Origin: Faecalicatena contorta
GTDB taxonomy: Bacteria; Bacillota; Clostridia; Lachnospirales; Lachnospiraceae
Reading direction: 5' to 3'
NCBI RefSeq assembly: GCF_003149105.1
Contig: NZ_QGDS01000003.1
Span: 409,674 to 473,673 of the forward strand
DNA length: 64,000 bases
Shown here piece by piece: positions 37,701-45,002 of the stretch (positions within the stretch are counted from its first letter, which is position 1; the number at the start of each line of letters is the position of its first letter). The notes below the pieces were generated by a model, which saw only the letters and a list, made by a program, of their open reading frames with translations, searched no databases and had not been told where the DNA came from. The translations under genes and the position numbers were made by a program.

Positions 37701-37928
37701 CTGCTTTACAACCTCTAAAGTAAGGGGTTCAATATACACTTTGTCTGCAATATCTTTGTCTGTCATGATTGTGGCTGGATTGGAATTGAGCAGCACAACT
37801 TCAATCCCCTCTTCCTTCAGGGAGCGGCACGCCTGTGTCCCTGCATAATCAAACTCTGCTGCCTGTCCGATGACAATAGGACCAGAACCAATGACTAATA
37901 CTTTTTTAATACTATTATCCTTAGGCAT
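34725..37928 (-). CDS. carB: Carbamoyl-phosphate synthase large subunit
   Basis: At 1,067 residues this is the standard length. Two homologous synthetase halves each have an N-terminal GSGPIxIGQ motif (residues 14-22 and about 556-564) and an ATP-grasp core (VLRPAYTLGGSGGG, VRPSYVLGGQGM). The C-terminal MGS-like allosteric domain ends in ALITSLENTDIRKLTLIDIATVQ. It makes carbamoyl phosphate from bicarbonate, ATP and glutamine-derived ammonia for arginine and pyrimidine synthesis. The carA stop and carB start overlap, so the subunits are coupled. The gene converges on YeiH; a short stem GTAAGCA/TGCTTAC near its end may act as terminator. Confidence 0.97.
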   Translation of the reverse strand: MPKDNSIKKVLVIGSGPIVIGQAAEFDYAGTQACRSLKEEGIEVVLLNSNPATIMTDKDIADKVYIEPLTLEVVKQLIKEEKPDSVLPTLGGQAGLNLAMELDEDGFLKENDVRLIGTTSETIKKAEDRLEFKATMEKINEPVAPSLVVENVGDGLAFANEIGYPVVLRPAYTLGGSGGGIARDSRQLMEILENGLRLSRVGQVLVERCIAGWKEIEYEVMRDSIGNCITVCNMENIDPVGVHTGDSIVVAPSQTLGDREYQMLRTSALNIISELNITGGCNVQYALHPESFEYCVIEVNPRVSRSSALASKATGYPIAKVAAKIALGYTLDEIKNAITGKTYASFEPMLDYCVVKIPRLPFDKFISAKRTLTTQMKATGEVMSICDNFEGALMKAIRSLEQHVDSLMSYNFTGLSVDELTEQLAIVDDMRIWRIAEAIRRGISYEIIHDITKIDNWFIDKFAIIVEMEQALKTEPLTPELLEEAKKMEFPDNVIAALTGKAEREIHDMRHKNGIVAAYKMVDTCAAEFAAATPYYYSVYGRENEVEETKDRKKVLVLGSGPIRIGQGIEFDFCSVHCTWAFSKEGYETIIVNNNPETVSTDFDIADKLYFEPLTPEDVESIVDLEKPDGAVVQFGGQTAIKLTESLMKMGVPILGTSAENVDKAEDRELFDEILEKCEIPRPTGGTVFTAEEAKEVANRLGYPVLVRPSYVLGGQGMQIAINDYDIDEFIGIINRIAQDHPILVDKYLQGKEIEVDAVCDGEDILIPGIMEHIERAGIHSGDSISVYPAQSLTQKAKDKIAEYTKRLAKSLHVIGLINIQFIVCGEEDVYVIEVNPRSSRTVPYISKVTGIPIVPLATKVITGSKIRELGYTPGLQKEADYIAVKMPVFSFEKIRGADISLGPEMKSTGECLGIAKTFDEALYKAFLGAGINLPKYKNMIMTVRDEDKPEAVEVGRRFEKIGYRIFATKSTAEALREGGVKAIPVRKIEQESPNLLDLILGHEIDLVIDTPAQGADHSKDGFIIRRNAIETGVNVLTSMDTAKALITSLENTDIRKLTLIDIATVQ

Positions 37929-38998
37929 TATTTTACTCCTCCCATCATATCCATAAATCTTTCAAACAGGTAATCTGAATCCTTGGGGCCCGGGCACGCT
38001 TCCGGATGAAACTGTACAGTAAATATCTGTTTCCCCTTATATTCCAGACCTTCATTTGTTCCGTCATTTACATTCACAAATGCAGGAACTGCTGTGTTTG
38101 AATCCATACTCTTGTCATCCACCACATATCCATGATTCTGAGAAGATATATACACTCTTCCTGTCCTTAAATCTTTTACCGGATGATTGCCGCCCCGGTG
38201 TCCGTATTTAAGCTTATGGGTAGCAGCACCAGAAGCCAAAGCCATCAATTGATGTCCCAGACAAATAGCAAAAATAGGAATGTCCGTATGATATAATTTC
38301 TTGATTTCTTCGATAATAGAAATGCAGTCTGCAGGGTCACCAGGACCATTAGAAAGCATGATACCGTCAGGATTAGCTGAAATGATTTCTTCTGCAGTTG
38401 TATGAGCCGGGTAAACAGTTACCTCACAACCACAATTATTTAAAGAATTGGCAATATTATTTTTAGCACCTAAATCCAAAAGCGCAACTTTCTTTCCGTT
38501 TCCTTCCAGCACATATTTCTCGCTGCAAGTCACTTTAGAAACAACATCTCCTACTTTATAGGATTTCAACTTCGGAAGAATTTCTTCCATATTATAATTT
38601 TCATTGGTAGTAATCATTCCGTTCATAGTACCCTTTTCCCGTAAAATCTTGGTAAGAGCACGGGTATCCACATCGGCAATCCCAGGAACATCCTGCTCCT
38701 CAAGAAAATCCTGGATCGTTTTCTCACAACGGAAATTGCTGGGCATACGGGACAATTCCCTTACAATATAACCATCCGGCCACGCCTTCTTCGATTCCAT
38801 ATCCGGCGTAATCCCATAATTCCCAATCAGCGGATAGGTCATCACCACAGCCTGTCCCGCATAAGAAGGGTCAGTCAGTACCTCTAAATATCCTGTCATG
38901 GAGGTATTAAATACAATTTCACTTATCATCTCTTTTTTAGAACCAATACTTTTCCCCGTAAATACGGTTCCATCTTCCAGTATTAGAAACGCTTTCAT
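37928..38998 (-). CDS. carA: Carbamoyl-phosphate synthase small (glutaminase) subunit
   Basis: 356 residues. The N-terminal CPSase small-chain domain (VFTGKSIGS, FNTSMTGYLEVLTDPSYAGQ) is followed by a class I glutamine amidotransferase. Its nucleophile cysteine lies in FAICLGHQ and its catalytic His-Glu pair in QFHPEACPGP. It supplies ammonia to CarB. The two genes form one operon. Upstream lies copy D of the dispersed repeat and no obvious riboswitch. Confidence 0.97.
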   Translation of the reverse strand: MKAFLILEDGTVFTGKSIGSKKEMISEIVFNTSMTGYLEVLTDPSYAGQAVVMTYPLIGNYGITPDMESKKAWPDGYIVRELSRMPSNFRCEKTIQDFLEEQDVPGIADVDTRALTKILREKGTMNGMITTNENYNMEEILPKLKSYKVGDVVSKVTCSEKYVLEGNGKKVALLDLGAKNNIANSLNNCGCEVTVYPAHTTAEEIISANPDGIMLSNGPGDPADCISIIEEIKKLYHTDIPIFAICLGHQLMALASGAATHKLKYGHRGGNHPVKDLRTGRVYISSQNHGYVVDDKSMDSNTAVPAFVNVNDGTNEGLEYKGKQIFTVQFHPEACPGPKDSDYLFERFMDMMGGVK

Positions 38999-39049
38999 AT
39001 GTTCACCTATTCCCTTCCTCTACCTTATCGTGCAGTGCACATCCCTTGA

Positions 39050-39215
39050 GAATTGTTATGTAATGACATACTTTATTACAAAACAAAGAGTTTGCTTCAC
39101 AAACCCTTGCGCCTGCGGCGGTCGCATGGCGACATCTACCTCTTACGCCGCAGTGCGTATCCCCCGGAGGGTTGTTATGTAATAGGAAACTATGTTTTCA
39201 ATTACATAACAAAGG
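39050..39215 (+). repeat. Dispersed multi-hairpin repeat, copy D
   Basis: It has the same layout as the other copies, with a GGTCGC/GCGACA pair, TACGC/GCGTA and a terminal inverted repeat TGTTATGTAAT.../...ATTACATAACA. The first stem is weaker here (GTTTG/CAAAC). A related AT-rich hairpin also marks its left end (from about 39053). The rest of the gap up to 39346 shows no gene. Confidence 0.75.
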
Positions 39216-39346
39216 CACTCTTGGAGTCTTTCATTCCAGAGCGCCCTCGTTCTCAAATTGTAAAGATTATACTATATAGCCCTGACTTTTGCAACCTATT
39301 TTTTACTCGGTTTCCGAAGATTTTATGAAAGGATATAATACATATG

Positions 39347-40444
39347 TTACAGCCGCTCATCTTCCAATATCTTTAGTTTTCTTTTCAGCTCCTCAATTTC
39401 ACTTTCGTTCTCCTGAGACTTTCTTTTCCACTCTTCCGTCTGCTCCCTTTGTTTCTCTAGTTGCTTTTGCTGTGTTTCTAGTTCTTTCTGCTTTTCCGCT
39501 ATCTCTTTCTGCTTTTCCGCTACCTCTTTCTGCTTTTCTGCTACCTCTTTCTGCTTTTCTGCTACCTCTTTCTGCTTTTCCGCCAGCTTCTTTTCCTGCT
39601 CTTCAATCATGTACTGCACCGTATTCCGGTCCAGCTCCCGCAATTCCTTTGAGAACATACCCATCACCCTTTCCATGTTCAAACACATCTGATACATTTC
39701 CTCATACATTGTTTTGAATTCCGGATAACTTTCTATCAATTCTATTATCTTTTCCGGGTCATCAAAGCTAATAAACATGAGCCATGCATCCAGCTCATTT
39801 TTTATGCCTTTATTGTGCGTGTTTTCCCTAAAGATGTCAAGTGGGATGAGGATATACTCCTGCAAAGTATTTACCCCAAGGCCCGTATCAAACCTCTGTT
39901 TTCCTCTATGTATATACTGGTTCTTCACAGCATGAAATTCCTCTGTGCTTTTCTCAAACAGTACAATAGTATACACTGTTTTTATGTCCCTGTATGTAAA
40001 CTTATCCTTTCTTCTCGCACGCACCCTTTTATACTGTCTCAGCAGTAAATCTGACGAGTAACACGCCATACGTTCACCAGGAAATGCATACCCGATTTTT
40101 TGGATTTCAATATTTCCCAGGCTTCCATCCTCCAGCTCCACCACAATATCAGTAACCAACAAAGTACACTCATCTGCTATTCTGACAGAATCATTCGGCA
40201 GTATCTGGGCAATCTTCACTTCTTTGTTCAATAAAAGGGAAAGAAATCTCTCAATACGCTCCGGGTGGTATTCCGGACTGAATAGTTCTTTGAAAAAGCT
40301 GTCATAAAGAACCTTCACGCCTCTTGCTCCTGTGCAGAAATTCAAAAATTCTTCCTGACGTTCCTCGCTCCACTCCTCAAATATAACCAGCAGTTCCCCG
40401 CGTTCTCCAATCTCATCCAGCACCTCCTTCCGAGTCCGAATCAT
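39347..40444 (-). CDS. Rpn-family recombination-promoting nuclease / PD-(D/E)XK transposase-like protein
   Basis: 365 residues. The N-terminal region (about 45-215) matches the Rpn/PD-(D/E)XK nuclease family: YDSFFKELFSPEYHPERIERFLSLLL, then TDIVVELEDGSLGNIEIQ carrying the putative catalytic D...ExQ residues. The C-terminal third is a long coiled coil made of heptads of EKQKEVA type. Rpn proteins are DNA endonucleases linked to RecA-independent recombination, and many copies occur in gut Firmicutes. It stands alone, with intergenic gaps on both sides. Confidence 0.85.
   Translation of the reverse strand: MIRTRKEVLDEIGERGELLVIFEEWSEERQEEFLNFCTGARGVKVLYDSFFKELFSPEYHPERIERFLSLLLNKEVKIAQILPNDSVRIADECTLLVTDIVVELEDGSLGNIEIQKIGYAFPGERMACYSSDLLLRQYKRVRARRKDKFTYRDIKTVYTIVLFEKSTEEFHAVKNQYIHRGKQRFDTGLGVNTLQEYILIPLDIFRENTHNKGIKNELDAWLMFISFDDPEKIIELIESYPEFKTMYEEMYQMCLNMERVMGMFSKELRELDRNTVQYMIEEQEKKLAEKQKEVAEKQKEVAEKQKEVAEKQKEIAEKQKELETQQKQLEKQREQTEEWKRKSQENESEIEELKRKLKILEDERL
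39482..39586 (-). repeat. 21-bp in-frame tandem repeat in the Rpn gene
   Basis: Five tandem 21-base units (plus-strand consensus CTCTTTCTGCTTTTCCGCTAC) with few differences. Each encodes the heptad EKQKEVA. Such arrays change length easily and would lengthen or shorten the coiled coil by whole heptads. Confidence 0.85.
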
Positions 40445-40911
40445 TGGAAAATAATCTTACAGTCTTTTTGCCATAGGCATACTCCTTCCTTAAATCATAA
40501 AGTTTTTCATGTAGTAATAAAAATGTTCATTCACGGATAGTGCTCCGATATGGAAGCGCCGAAATGAGTTTTCACGGCTTGAATGTGGCATGAACGCCTG
40601 CCGATTGATATGAAATTATAATAACACAAATGATTTCCTCTTACAAATAAAAGATGAGTGAAATAACCACTCATAAATTGATATATCTCTTTAAAACTAT
40701 GTAATTGGAAATTGTCTGCTACATCAAACTATCATAGTAGGATGATGTCTTCTAGCGGATAGAATACAGCGGCTTCGGGTACATAGAAACTTCCTATTCC
40801 AAAGCCGCCGATTATTAAATATTGTTCCTTTGAACACAACACATCGTCTTCCAAATGACAGCTTTTTATATGCCGTTAGTGTAATTTGCAAGTTTTAAGC
40901 TAACAAGCAGA
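40445..40911. other. Intergenic region without recognised gene
   Basis: About 470 bases, AT-rich. It holds a hairpin with arms ATGAGTG/CACTCAT near 40660 and a longer inverted pair around GCGGCTT and AAAGCCGC (about 40770-40830). I see no open frame with a ribosome site. It may contain remnants of a lost gene. Confidence 0.4.
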
Positions 40912-41781
40912 TTATACTTTACGAACAGGAACCCAAATTTCACTTTTGTAATCTGCTTTTGAGGTATCGGGACTTTCGTTCCAAAGTATTTCAGGCCCCT
41001 CAATAAGTTCATAGCCAGACGTTGGAAACCACTCCGCATAAATTTTCGACCATGTTTCTTGAAGTGCATTAGGGAAAACACCTACTGCGCTAAAAATAGC
41101 CCAAGTAGATGCTTCTACTTGCAGAATATCATAGTTATCCGGCACAGATTTTGTTGTTGCCACACCAATATACTGCTCTAACTCACTTCCTTCAACTGTA
41201 CGCTCAGAGAAGTTCGCTGAAGCATTTATAATGCCCATTGGCTCAATATTACACAAGCTTTTTAGCTCTGAAATTACTTTGGGAGTGAGCTTTTGAATGA
41301 GTGTGTCCATTTGAGGATTAACCCCTTTGAATTGCAGGGTAATCCTCTTTTTGAAGCCAACAATCTGAAAAGACTCTTTTTCAACAATTCGATAATTCAT
41401 TTCTATTCCTCCATTTATCGTTAATTGAAAGGTCATAGGTGGAAATGATTTAAGTTTGACGTTTGCTTTCTTTACTTGTGACGGATTCACTCCATGTATT
41501 GCCTGAAATGCTTTGCTGAATGCTTCGGGTGTTTCATATCCTAGAGATAGTGCAACATCTATAACCTTTTCTCCCTTTGATTGTAGAAGTGTTGCTGCCA
41601 ACGACAATCTCCTGCGTCTGATGTATTCCCCTAATGGCATTCCTGCAAGGAATGAAAACGTTCTGCGAAAATGATACTCAGAACATCCTGCGATTCGAGC
41701 AATTTGATTTGTATCAATAACGTCCATCAAGTTTTTTTCTATATAAGCCATTGCGTCATTAAATTGCTTTAGCATATTCAT
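40912..41781 (-). CDS. AraC-family regulator with GyrI-like effector domain
   Basis: About 289 residues. The helix-turn-helix pair is N-terminal (AMAYIEKNLMDVIDTNQIARIAGCSEYHFRRTFSFLAGMPLGEYIRRRRL), followed by a GyrI/AraC_E_bind effector domain (about 125-289) that ends EIWVPVRKV. This order, as in SoxS/Rob-BmrR hybrids, binds small hydrophobic ligands. The ATG at 41781 follows a GGAGGAGG site closely; an alternative ATG lies six bases on. No target operon is adjacent. Confidence 0.88.
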   Translation of the reverse strand: MNMLKQFNDAMAYIEKNLMDVIDTNQIARIAGCSEYHFRRTFSFLAGMPLGEYIRRRRLSLAATLLQSKGEKVIDVALSLGYETPEAFSKAFQAIHGVNPSQVKKANVKLKSFPPMTFQLTINGGIEMNYRIVEKESFQIVGFKKRITLQFKGVNPQMDTLIQKLTPKVISELKSLCNIEPMGIINASANFSERTVEGSELEQYIGVATTKSVPDNYDILQVEASTWAIFSAVGVFPNALQETWSKIYAEWFPTSGYELIEGPEILWNESPDTSKADYKSEIWVPVRKV

Positions 41782-41870
41782 TATACCTCCTCCTTTCGTA
41801 ATAATAATACTAAAAATGTGTATCACATACCTAATAATCTTGGTGCAGATTTAGACAGATTTACATATTC

Positions 41871-44069
41871 CTATCTGTCAGCTATCAATCCCATAACTTT
41901 AGTATTTGGTATTTGCTTTCCTGTATATCCCACCCATTTATCCAGACTTTGAACCATATGCAGGTAATTCTCTTTCTGATTTGTAATATATACATTATTT
42001 TTCTTTACAAAGTCAACAAACCAATCCCCAGCCTCCTCGTCAACTTCCTTAATACATGCATATCCCACAATACACACTAATGAAGGAATATTCTCTTTAC
42101 ACAGTAATCTTGAATTATTATCCACATTCAACGTCCAGTCACTTAAAATGGATAAATATAATTCTGTATCTTCGATGGCATCTGCTGGGTTAAGGTTTAC
42201 CTTAACCAATTCGACTGTTTCCATTGCTGCCTTATTCACATCATTCTTAGTTCTAACTTTAAATATAGAAACAATATCATATGCTGCAAACTCATCCACA
42301 TACTTTTTCAGTTCATTAGTATCTGTAGTCGTATCATTATCCTCTGCTATTTTTTCCTTGTCAATGTTCAAATAGTCTCTCATAAGCTTTTCAAGTAATT
42401 CCAGTTTTCCAACAATCGTTTTCTTGTCTTTGTTGGATCTTTGATCCAAATCATCATATGTGGCCCCATTTACTTCCTTATTATGCAGTTCTGTTTTCAG
42501 AGCTTTCATGAAATCTGCAAATTTACAGCCACTCACCCCCAACGCTGAAAATTTGTCAAACAAGGCAAACCATATAAAGGAATCCTTTGCGGTAAACATA
42601 TCCGCAATATCCTCATTAACCACTTTAGTTAATTTTTCAATCATATTGTAAAATTCTATAAAGTATGAATCGCAGGCATTTTCCGATAAATATTCACATA
42701 CCTTTTCAATATTTTTATTCCAGTCTTCTAAAAAGTTAGTTATCATAACACTTTCAACTATCATTCTTTTCATATTACTTGACTTGAAATCAGATTGTTT
42801 GTAACTGCTTGTTGATTCATTATGGAAAAACGGCATTTTAATAATGCTATTGACGATTTCGCCCAGCCCTTCCTCCAAACTCAAGAATCCTAACTGTGAT
42901 TTCGTCATAGGCCTGCAACGGTTGAATCTGGCAATATCATAAGCTATTTCTTTTTTTGTACAATCTAAATTGAGCATGACTGGTATCTGATATTCTAGAA
43001 ATTTGTCTTTCAACTCTTCGGGAAGTTCCGAAAACTTCTTTTGCCGTATATCAAATGCTTTGTTTTCGTATATAGGATTATCGTTTTCATCTAACATAAT
43101 CTTTCCACGTTCATCTTTTTTTATGGTCTGATAACAGATGTTATAAACTTTCACATTTTTGTAAATCAGAAAGCCGTCATTTTTAAAATCATCAATCGTA
43201 CTGCATCTTTGCAATCCATCAATGAGCCAGTTATATAGCGCACCTTCTGCCTTTTCTTCTGAAACAATAATCGGAAGTAATGAACGGCCCTGTAAAATAT
43301 CCGAAATTAATTCTCCTTTTGTTGCAGGATTCCACTGCCCGGACGAACGCTGAAGGATGTGATCATCACGTAATGAATAATTATGTAATTTTTTAATCAA
43401 TGCTGCAAGAGCATAACTTGTATTCTTGGTTCGTTCTCCGATTTGCGTTGGCATTTCCATCAATGATATATCCTCCTCATTTTCCCTCTTTATTACTGTT
43501 GCTTTTCTAAACAGTACTTTTTTATTTTCATATGATTTAAGATTACTCATATGGGAATTGTACTGTTTCTGTGTAATCTCCAGGCTATCCCTTATTTCGA
43601 ATGGTTCATATCCCTCCATCCGCATTTCAACTATATCTCTCTGTATCCTGGAAATACTATTAAGATATTCTTCCACTTTTTCATCATATGAAATACCGAT
43701 CTCCTCGCTAATCTCGATATTAATATCAAAATCCGATGCCAGCATATCTCCTATCGTAGATGTTTCATCCTCTCCCACCGGTGTATCGATAGAAATTGTA
43801 TTTATATCCGTCTTTCTCTTTATTCTATTTCTACGTGTAATTTCAGTTTTAACCTTTTTTAAAAGACAGGTATATAAGAATCCATCAAAGTCACGAATTC
43901 CATCATATCCGTTTAGGACTTCAACAAAGACTTCATTGGATAATGAATAAAAATCATCATAGTCTTTTAAATAAATACCACAAAATTTTCGTAAAATTTT
44001 ATCTACCATGCTATGCAATTTTCTCCCATTATTCCTGTAATATTCTTCAAGTATTTGCTCATTTTCCAT
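41871..44069 (-). CDS. Sigma-70-like / DUF262 fusion protein
   Basis: About 732 residues. Residues 10-85 look like sigma-70 region 2 (KILRKFCGIYLKDYDDFYSL, GIRDFDGFLYTCLLKKVKTE) and residues 130-180 like region 4 (YLNSISRIQRDIVEMRMEGYEPFEI then a helix-turn-helix). From about residue 230 a DUF262 domain follows, with RSSGQW (Arg241-Trp246), KGELISDILQGRSL and the signature DGLQR (284-288), as in GmrSD/ParB-like NTPase-nuclease proteins. The remainder (370-732) is helical and unassigned. The ATG at 44069 behind GGGGTGG is chosen over 44087, which has no ribosome site. It is divergent from the RNA polymerase and tail gene cluster. It might direct RNA polymerase to, or act on, the element's DNA; this is inference. 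Confidence 0.8.
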   Translation of the reverse strand: MENEQILEEYYRNNGRKLHSMVDKILRKFCGIYLKDYDDFYSLSNEVFVEVLNGYDGIRDFDGFLYTCLLKKVKTEITRRNRIKRKTDINTISIDTPVGEDETSTIGDMLASDFDINIEISEEIGISYDEKVEEYLNSISRIQRDIVEMRMEGYEPFEIRDSLEITQKQYNSHMSNLKSYENKKVLFRKATVIKRENEEDISLMEMPTQIGERTKNTSYALAALIKKLHNYSLRDDHILQRSSGQWNPATKGELISDILQGRSLLPIIVSEEKAEGALYNWLIDGLQRCSTIDDFKNDGFLIYKNVKVYNICYQTIKKDERGKIMLDENDNPIYENKAFDIRQKKFSELPEELKDKFLEYQIPVMLNLDCTKKEIAYDIARFNRCRPMTKSQLGFLSLEEGLGEIVNSIIKMPFFHNESTSSYKQSDFKSSNMKRMIVESVMITNFLEDWNKNIEKVCEYLSENACDSYFIEFYNMIEKLTKVVNEDIADMFTAKDSFIWFALFDKFSALGVSGCKFADFMKALKTELHNKEVNGATYDDLDQRSNKDKKTIVGKLELLEKLMRDYLNIDKEKIAEDNDTTTDTNELKKYVDEFAAYDIVSIFKVRTKNDVNKAAMETVELVKVNLNPADAIEDTELYLSILSDWTLNVDNNSRLLCKENIPSLVCIVGYACIKEVDEEAGDWFVDFVKKNNVYITNQKENYLHMVQSLDKWVGYTGKQIPNTKVMGLIADR

Positions 44070-44204
44070 AGTAATATACCACCCCATTTATAAACCAGAC
44101 GATTTCCTAACACCTTTGGTTCGTATGTATGTCCATCTGGCCCGGCTACATAATTGTGTATCTCTTCTATATAACTGTGACTTTTGAAAATTTTGCAGAA
44201 ATGC

Positions 44205-44357
44205 TTGACTATACCAGAAATAATCTGTAGTATGAAGACGTATAGCTTTCTGCTGTACTACATAAATTTTTTGCCCATTTTGAGTGCAGATTTATGTTTA
44301 TGTGTAAGAACTCTTCCCGATGGTACGCCAATACCGTTTGAGGGAAGAGTTTTTTTA
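44205..44357 (+). ncRNA. Candidate small RNA with promoter and terminator, upstream of the polymerase gene
   Basis: TTGACT at 44205-44210, a 17-base spacer and TAGTAT at 44228-44233 predict a start near 44240. The transcript would contain a hairpin ACATAAAT/ATTTATGT (about 44262-44298). It would end at a strong terminator with arms AACTCTTCCC (44309-44318) and GGGAAGAGTT (44342-44351) plus a T run, giving about 115 nt. No ribosome site followed by an open frame of useful length is present. Copy E of the repeat begins at its T run. Confidence 0.5.
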
Positions 44358-44520
44358 TATAAGTAGGAAGCCGTGCTTCCTACTTATATAAACCCTCCGG
44401 GGGATCACACTGCGGCGGTAAAGTAGGTGTTGCTATCGCAACCCGCCACAGGCGGAGAATCTTGCAAGCAAGATTCTTTCTTGTATAATAGGAAGCTGTA
44501 CTTCCTGATTTATTACGAGT
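44352..44520 (-). repeat. Dispersed multi-hairpin repeat, copy E (inverted)
   Basis: This copy is on the opposite strand. It has a long perfect inverted repeat TTTATATAAGTAGGAAGC/GCTTCCTACTTATATAAA at 44354-44392, then GTTGC/GCAAC, then AGAATCTTGC/GCAAGATTCT at 44456-44477, and a further imperfect hairpin around ATAATAGGAAG. Stem sequences differ from all other copies yet remain paired. It lies between the sigma-DUF262 gene and the polymerase gene. Confidence 0.8.
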
Positions 44521-44620
44521 ATATCATGAGCCTATATTTAAGTCAACGTAAATTTCGAACAAACGTTCTGTATTTATTTTGTATATTATTTCCAATTGAC
44601 TTTGTTATTAAAGCATAAGC

Positions 44621-44657
44621 AAGGCAGGAAGCCATCAGAATTGGCTTCCTGCCTTTA
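44621..44657 (+). terminator. Strong hairpin in front of the tail element operon
   Basis: Perfect 13-base arms AAGGCAGGAAGCC (44621-44633) and GGCTTCCTGCCTT (44643-44655) enclose a nine-base loop, then a weakly T-rich tail. It would block read-through into the polymerase operon from the left. Confidence 0.65.
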
Positions 44658-44761
44658 AACTTTATCCCATGAAAAGTAAACATATCCGAAAAAAGAAACA
44701 GTGAATGGAGAATAGTTATATATACCCACTGATTTTATGGAAAGGAGAAATTTTACTAATT

Positions 44762-44983
44762 ATGAGAGAAAGACAAAGGAACTACATAACACCAGGAAGT
44801 CATAACTTCCATATCCCTTCAATCTCAGAATTTCACACATATGCGTCTAATCTGCTTACAACAGCTGATTTTTGTACAGATTATTCATCCGGTTATGCAA
44901 TTGATAAAGCAGCATCTGCAATCGGATGGACGTGCGCAAATGAAAAAAAGAGGGACTTTCACATTAAAAATAAACTTGATTAG
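44762..44983 (+). CDS. Small protein of unknown function at the head of the polymerase operon
   Basis: 73 residues from the ATG at 44762 (MRERQRNYITPGSH). An AAAGGAG site lies about 14 bases upstream, a little far. The frame is open back to an ATG at 44705 that lacks a ribosome site. It has no recognised domain, no membrane helix and no signal. The polymerase gene starts 19 bases downstream, so the two are likely co-transcribed. Confidence 0.5.
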   Translation: MRERQRNYITPGSHNFHIPSISEFHTYASNLLTTADFCTDYSSGYAIDKAASAIGWTCANEKKRDFHIKNKLD

Positions 44984-45002
44984 AAGAACAGGAGGTCTTT
45001 AA

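Noticed and set aside
39482..39586. CRISPR array
   Set aside because: The units are contiguous 21-mers without spacers and lie in frame inside a coding region. No CRISPR-like repeat-spacer pattern was seen elsewhere in the window.
39289..39717. A plus-strand frame with repeated LPLSAF units
   Set aside because: It is the antisense reading of the 21-base repeats in the Rpn-type gene, not a repeat protein.
41783..41826. Longer N-terminus for the AraC/GyrI regulator
   Set aside because: It contains the ribosome site itself and is not part of the conserved helix-turn-helix domain.
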